A DNA stretch of 64,000 bases from Sialis fuliginosa (taxonomy: Eukaryota; Arthropoda; Insecta; Megaloptera; Sialidae): positions 6,386,001-6,450,000 of the forward strand of contig OY540815.1 in NCBI GenBank assembly GCA_961205875.1, written 5' to 3'. Within the stretch, counting starts at the first letter, position 1. Every line of letters begins with the position of its first letter. The notes below the pieces were generated by a model that did not search any database, was not told the DNA's origin, and worked only from the letters and a program-made list of their open reading frames with translations. Of this stretch, positions 61,016-64,000 are shown one piece after another. A program made the position numbers and the translations under genes.

Positions 61016-61825
61016 TTCTATAAATAGTATAAAACAAAGTTCCTCGCCGCGTCTGTCTGTGCACGATTTTCTTAATAACTACTGAACGGATTTTATTCCG
61101 GTTTTCACTAATGGATAGAATGTTTCACGATGAAGGTTTAATTGTACAATTTGTGGATTTTTGTGTAAATGAAAGTCGGAAAAATATCTTCGCGTAATAT
61201 GAAGCGATAAGTAAAAACCAAGGTTAGTAAAGTAATAGGTTGCCTCGTAACTCTGGCGAAGAGTGGCATGAGAGGGGAGAACGTGTCATCGTGAGGAACT
61301 CTTTGACATTATAAATGGCTGTCAAACTATATTTACTCTTTATTTTAGTTAAGCTGATTTATTGTAAGTTGTTTTTAAATATTTTCATTTGATATTGATA
61401 GTGTACTGAGTTTTAAATCTAAATTTTTATTATTTTATTATTATAAGTTATAGTTTTAAACAAGTGTTTTTTTATGTGTAACCAACAAATGTATTTTCTT
61501 TAAGCATTGATTTCTGACATCATTTTAAAGTTTTTATGAAGAAATATTATATGTAATAATTTGTGCTTCTGTAATAAACAATAATATTTCCTTTTTTTAA
61601 ATACAAATATCCAAAAATTCGAAATAATTAAAAAAAAAACTTAAATATGAAACAACGTTTAAAGGTTCCTCAGGGTGACGTCATCACACGCAGCCGCTGA
61701 TTGGTCAAAAAGTTATGAGGCAACCTATACACTATACATATACTAACCTTGAGTAAAAATTATGTTTAATAGGTTTATTAGATTAAATTTATATTACCGG
61801 GTAATACCGGGTCCAATATGCTAGT
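61016..61825 (+). mobile_element. Helitron-like family 3 copy with nested element
   Basis: Begins with GCGTCTGTCTGTGCACG and ACGGATTTTATTCCGGTTTT, and ends GGTCCAATATGCTAGT, a CTAGT end. A 533-bp element is inserted at 61219-61751. Another fragment lies at 54120-54300. Confidence 0.5.
61219..61751. mobile_element. 533-bp nested element with 8-9-bp duplication
   Basis: Perfect terminal CAAGGTTAGTA in inverted orientation; both sides continue into ATAGGTTGCCTCRTAACT. AGTAAAAA flanks at 61210-61217 and 61752-61759 (9 bp if one mismatch is allowed). An 8-9-bp TSD with CA ends could be P-like or Mutator-like. No transposase. Confidence 0.65.
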
Positions 61826-62130
61826 TTACAATAAAATCCAATTCCAAACAGTATAATCCGAAGTGCATGCAACTACATTTACCATGTGTGAAACATGTTA
61901 AGCTTTATGGGCAATGCATGCCGGCTGGCAATAAATTGTAAGTGTGGGGCAAAAGTGCATTCTTCGTAATGCAGTCTTCATTATACGTGAGAAAGTCAAA
62001 CAAATTTATTACATGTACAAGAATTTATAGCATTTACACATCCGAGGTTAACTCAATTTATAAAAAAATAACAGCCTACATTAAGTTATAATAAATTAGA
62101 ATTAGAATTTTATCGAGGAAAAACGTATAT
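61826..62130. other. No gene recognised
   Basis: Nothing recognisable. Confidence 0.4.
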
Positions 62131-63358
62131 ACACTGCCGTGCCAAACTTGAACGGTAGATTGAGAAAAATATTTTAATCAAAAAACATTATATGAACATG
62201 TCTCCGGAAATTTTTCGTGAGGGGGCTATTACAGCTCTCCAAAGATTTTACTCAAAATTAGTTTTTATTTAATATCTTGAGAACCCATCGTACTACAGTT
62301 ATGAAATTTGCTACAGAGTTTATGATTAATAAGTGTTATCTATTTCCAGTATTAACCAATAGTAATTTAGACCAGGATTGTATGAGGTCAGTGGGCCCGT
62401 CGATTTTTATCCAGTGTTTTATTGTTCATTAATTTTTTCCTGAGTTAGGAACTTGAATAATATAACATGATACAAAAATATACTTTGCTCATTTATCATA
62501 GGATAAACCGTTTACGAGAAATATAGATACAGAAGAAAGCGTGTAGAATTTTACTTATTGTTAATACGAATGCTTCCAATTACACATAATTTTATATTCT
62601 TATTCTATGATTAAAGGTAAGAAAGATAAATATACATATCTCCGATTACGTGTCTTCTTAAACCTATAGTCAATTATATTACTGTTAAATGTACGTTATT
62701 AACTTAACTAAAAATCGGTATTTAAAATGGGTATGTCTTATTTTTTATGATAGAAAAAGAATATACTCGTAAATTCAATTTTTGTAATTTGAAGCATCCG
62801 TATTAAGTACAATTCTGCATGCTTTCTATTGCATTGATATTTCTCGTAAACGGTTTATTCTATGATAAATGAGCGAAGTATACTTTAGTGTATTTTGTGT
62901 TATACAATCTTATATAAGTACCCAACTCAGGAAAAAATTAAAGAACAAAAAAATACTAGATAAAAATCGATGGGCTCACTGGCCCCATAAACTCTAGTCT
63001 AAATTACAAGGGTGTCCACTGTTTTTCGAAAATAAAATTCCCTGACTTTCCCTAACCACTAGAGGCTCACGGGCAAGAAGTGATCTGACTTCCCAGATAT
63101 AATAAATTCTCTGACTTTTCCTGACCACTTTAGACTTCCCTGACTTTCCAGAAAGTGGACACCCTGATTATCATTGGTTGATACTGGAAATCGATAACAC
63201 GGGTTCTCAAAATATGAACTAATTTGGAGTAAAATTTTTGGTGTGCTGTAGTCCCTTCACGAAAAATTTCTGGACATATGTTCATATAATGTTTTTTTCT
63301 TAAAATATTTTTCTTAAGTTACTGTTCAATCTTGAAACGTGCTGAATCATCCTGTATA
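62131..63358. mobile_element. 1.2-kb foldback element
   Basis: The left arm (about 62131-62570) and right arm (about 62800-63358) are inverted copies. They share AACATTATATGAACAT, TTTTTCGTGAGGGG/CCCTTCACGAAAAA and GATAAACCGTTTACGAGAAA against TTTCTCGTAAACGGTTTATT. The ends are eroded (TATACACTGCCGTGCC and an inverted TATACAGGATGATTCAGCAC). The right arm holds a 160-bp insertion at 63007-63166. Likely a Tc1/mariner-type long-TIR element by its TATACA ends; not certain. Confidence 0.65.
63007..63166. mobile_element. 160-bp hAT-like MITE inside the foldback
   Basis: Ends CAAGGGTGTCCACT and, inverted, CAGGGTGTCCACT. ATTA flanks both sides (63003-63006, 63167-63170). The opposite palindrome arm is uninterrupted at the matching place near 62370. 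CCTGACTTTCC motifs repeat inside, as in widespread CAGGGTGTCC-type hAT MITEs. Confidence 0.65.
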
Positions 63359-64000
63359 TCGAGTGTTCAAAATAATACGTTATAAATTTTTATTTCAAAA
63401 AGTATGCGATTTACAGAAAAACTTTTCAAATAGAAGTTATTAAGTTTAGATAAGGCAATAGCATGATATTTTTTAGTTTTTATTTTACTTTACTCAAAGG
63501 TATTAACAGAATAATTGGAAATTTCAATACGTAAACAGTTTAAGACGAATCCAGAGTTTTTATGATTTGTACTTTCGGAGTATTTACTAAATAAATGATA
63601 TGATTTAACTCAATTCACGAATGGTACCACATATTTTCCTGAAATAACGACTGCGGAGTACATTTAACACGTTTTTAAGCAAGTGTATCTAATCTAGTTA
63701 GCCGTGAAGCTGTGCTAAACGACTCCGATGTGTTATAGTCAGCACGTTTCAACCATAGTCACTTGAAAACATCGCGCAGCAAACACTTGACCCATATAAT
63801 TAGCACCTTTACCGCCACACAATTCCGGCCAAATGTTTTTAACGAGTATTGCGCCCCTGCCACACGTCTGCATATGTGTGGGGAAATGGGAGGGGTAAAT
63901 AACACTGACAAAATAACTGTCTCTATGTACGTATGTATATTTATTTAATTACTATGTCGAAAAATTTAATTGATGTTGGAACGTAATTTATTATTTATTT
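63359..64000. other. No gene recognised
   Basis: Nothing recognisable to the end of the window. Confidence 0.4.

Overview
The window looks like AT-rich arthropod (most likely insect) intronic DNA. The only piece I can assign to a host gene is one 52-base minus-strand exon at 51595-51646. It has a pyrimidine-rich AG acceptor and a GTAAGT donor, and encodes DRVYRLNLSNISQSHCE, which matches the start of the sema domain of class 2 (secreted) semaphorins. If that is right, most of the window lies inside two very large introns of a Sema2a-type gene: at least 12 kb on the 5' side of the exon and at least 51 kb on the 3' side. No tRNA, rRNA, CRISPR array or complete host coding sequence is visible. 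The species cannot be fixed from the sequence.

The rest is a graveyard of mostly non-autonomous DNA transposons, often nested. Boundaries were called from terminal inverted repeats (TIRs) plus target-site duplications (TSDs). Clear cases are hAT-type elements with 8-bp TSDs at 6957-7163, 21398-22289, 23007-23685, 32657-34464, 40783-41376 and 43298-43922. There is a TA-flanked Tc1/mariner-like family at 29357-30422 and 45078-45791, and a TTA-flanked 332-334-bp MITE family at 29436-29769, 29797-30129 and 45454-45785. Others are a 579-bp element with perfect 25-bp TIRs (24097-24675), a 487-bp element with about 115-bp TIRs (52629-53115), a 576-bp element with a 6-bp TSD (49336-49911), a 533-bp element with an 8-9-bp TSD (61219-61751), and long foldbacks at 1282-1579 and 62131-63358. 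Several modular Helitron-like repeats carry GACAGACAGA tracts.

The centrepiece is a 6.36-kb element at 31040-37399 with CACTG...CAGTG ends. Its subterminal regions are packed with inverted copies of a TTTGTAAAATTACTA-like motif, arranged partly as about 216-bp (left) and 219-bp (right) tandem arrays. It contains a five-exon gene that I read as a DUF4806-type protein, recently killed by two stops and two one-base homopolymer insertions. Upstream of that gene sits a 1.8-kb hAT foldback with a perfect 8-bp TSD. Its palindromic arms of about 640 bp enclose a short open frame with 12 cysteines in CXC (tesmin/TSO1-like) spacing.

Layout: 0-12 kb has MITEs, foldbacks and Helitron-like relics; 12-21 kb has dispersed and tandem repeats; 21-31 kb has two hAT elements and nested MITEs; 31-37.4 kb is the composite CACTG element; 37.4-51 kb has hAT, Helitron-like and mariner-like relics; 51.6 kb holds the exon; 52-64 kb is more nested transposons.
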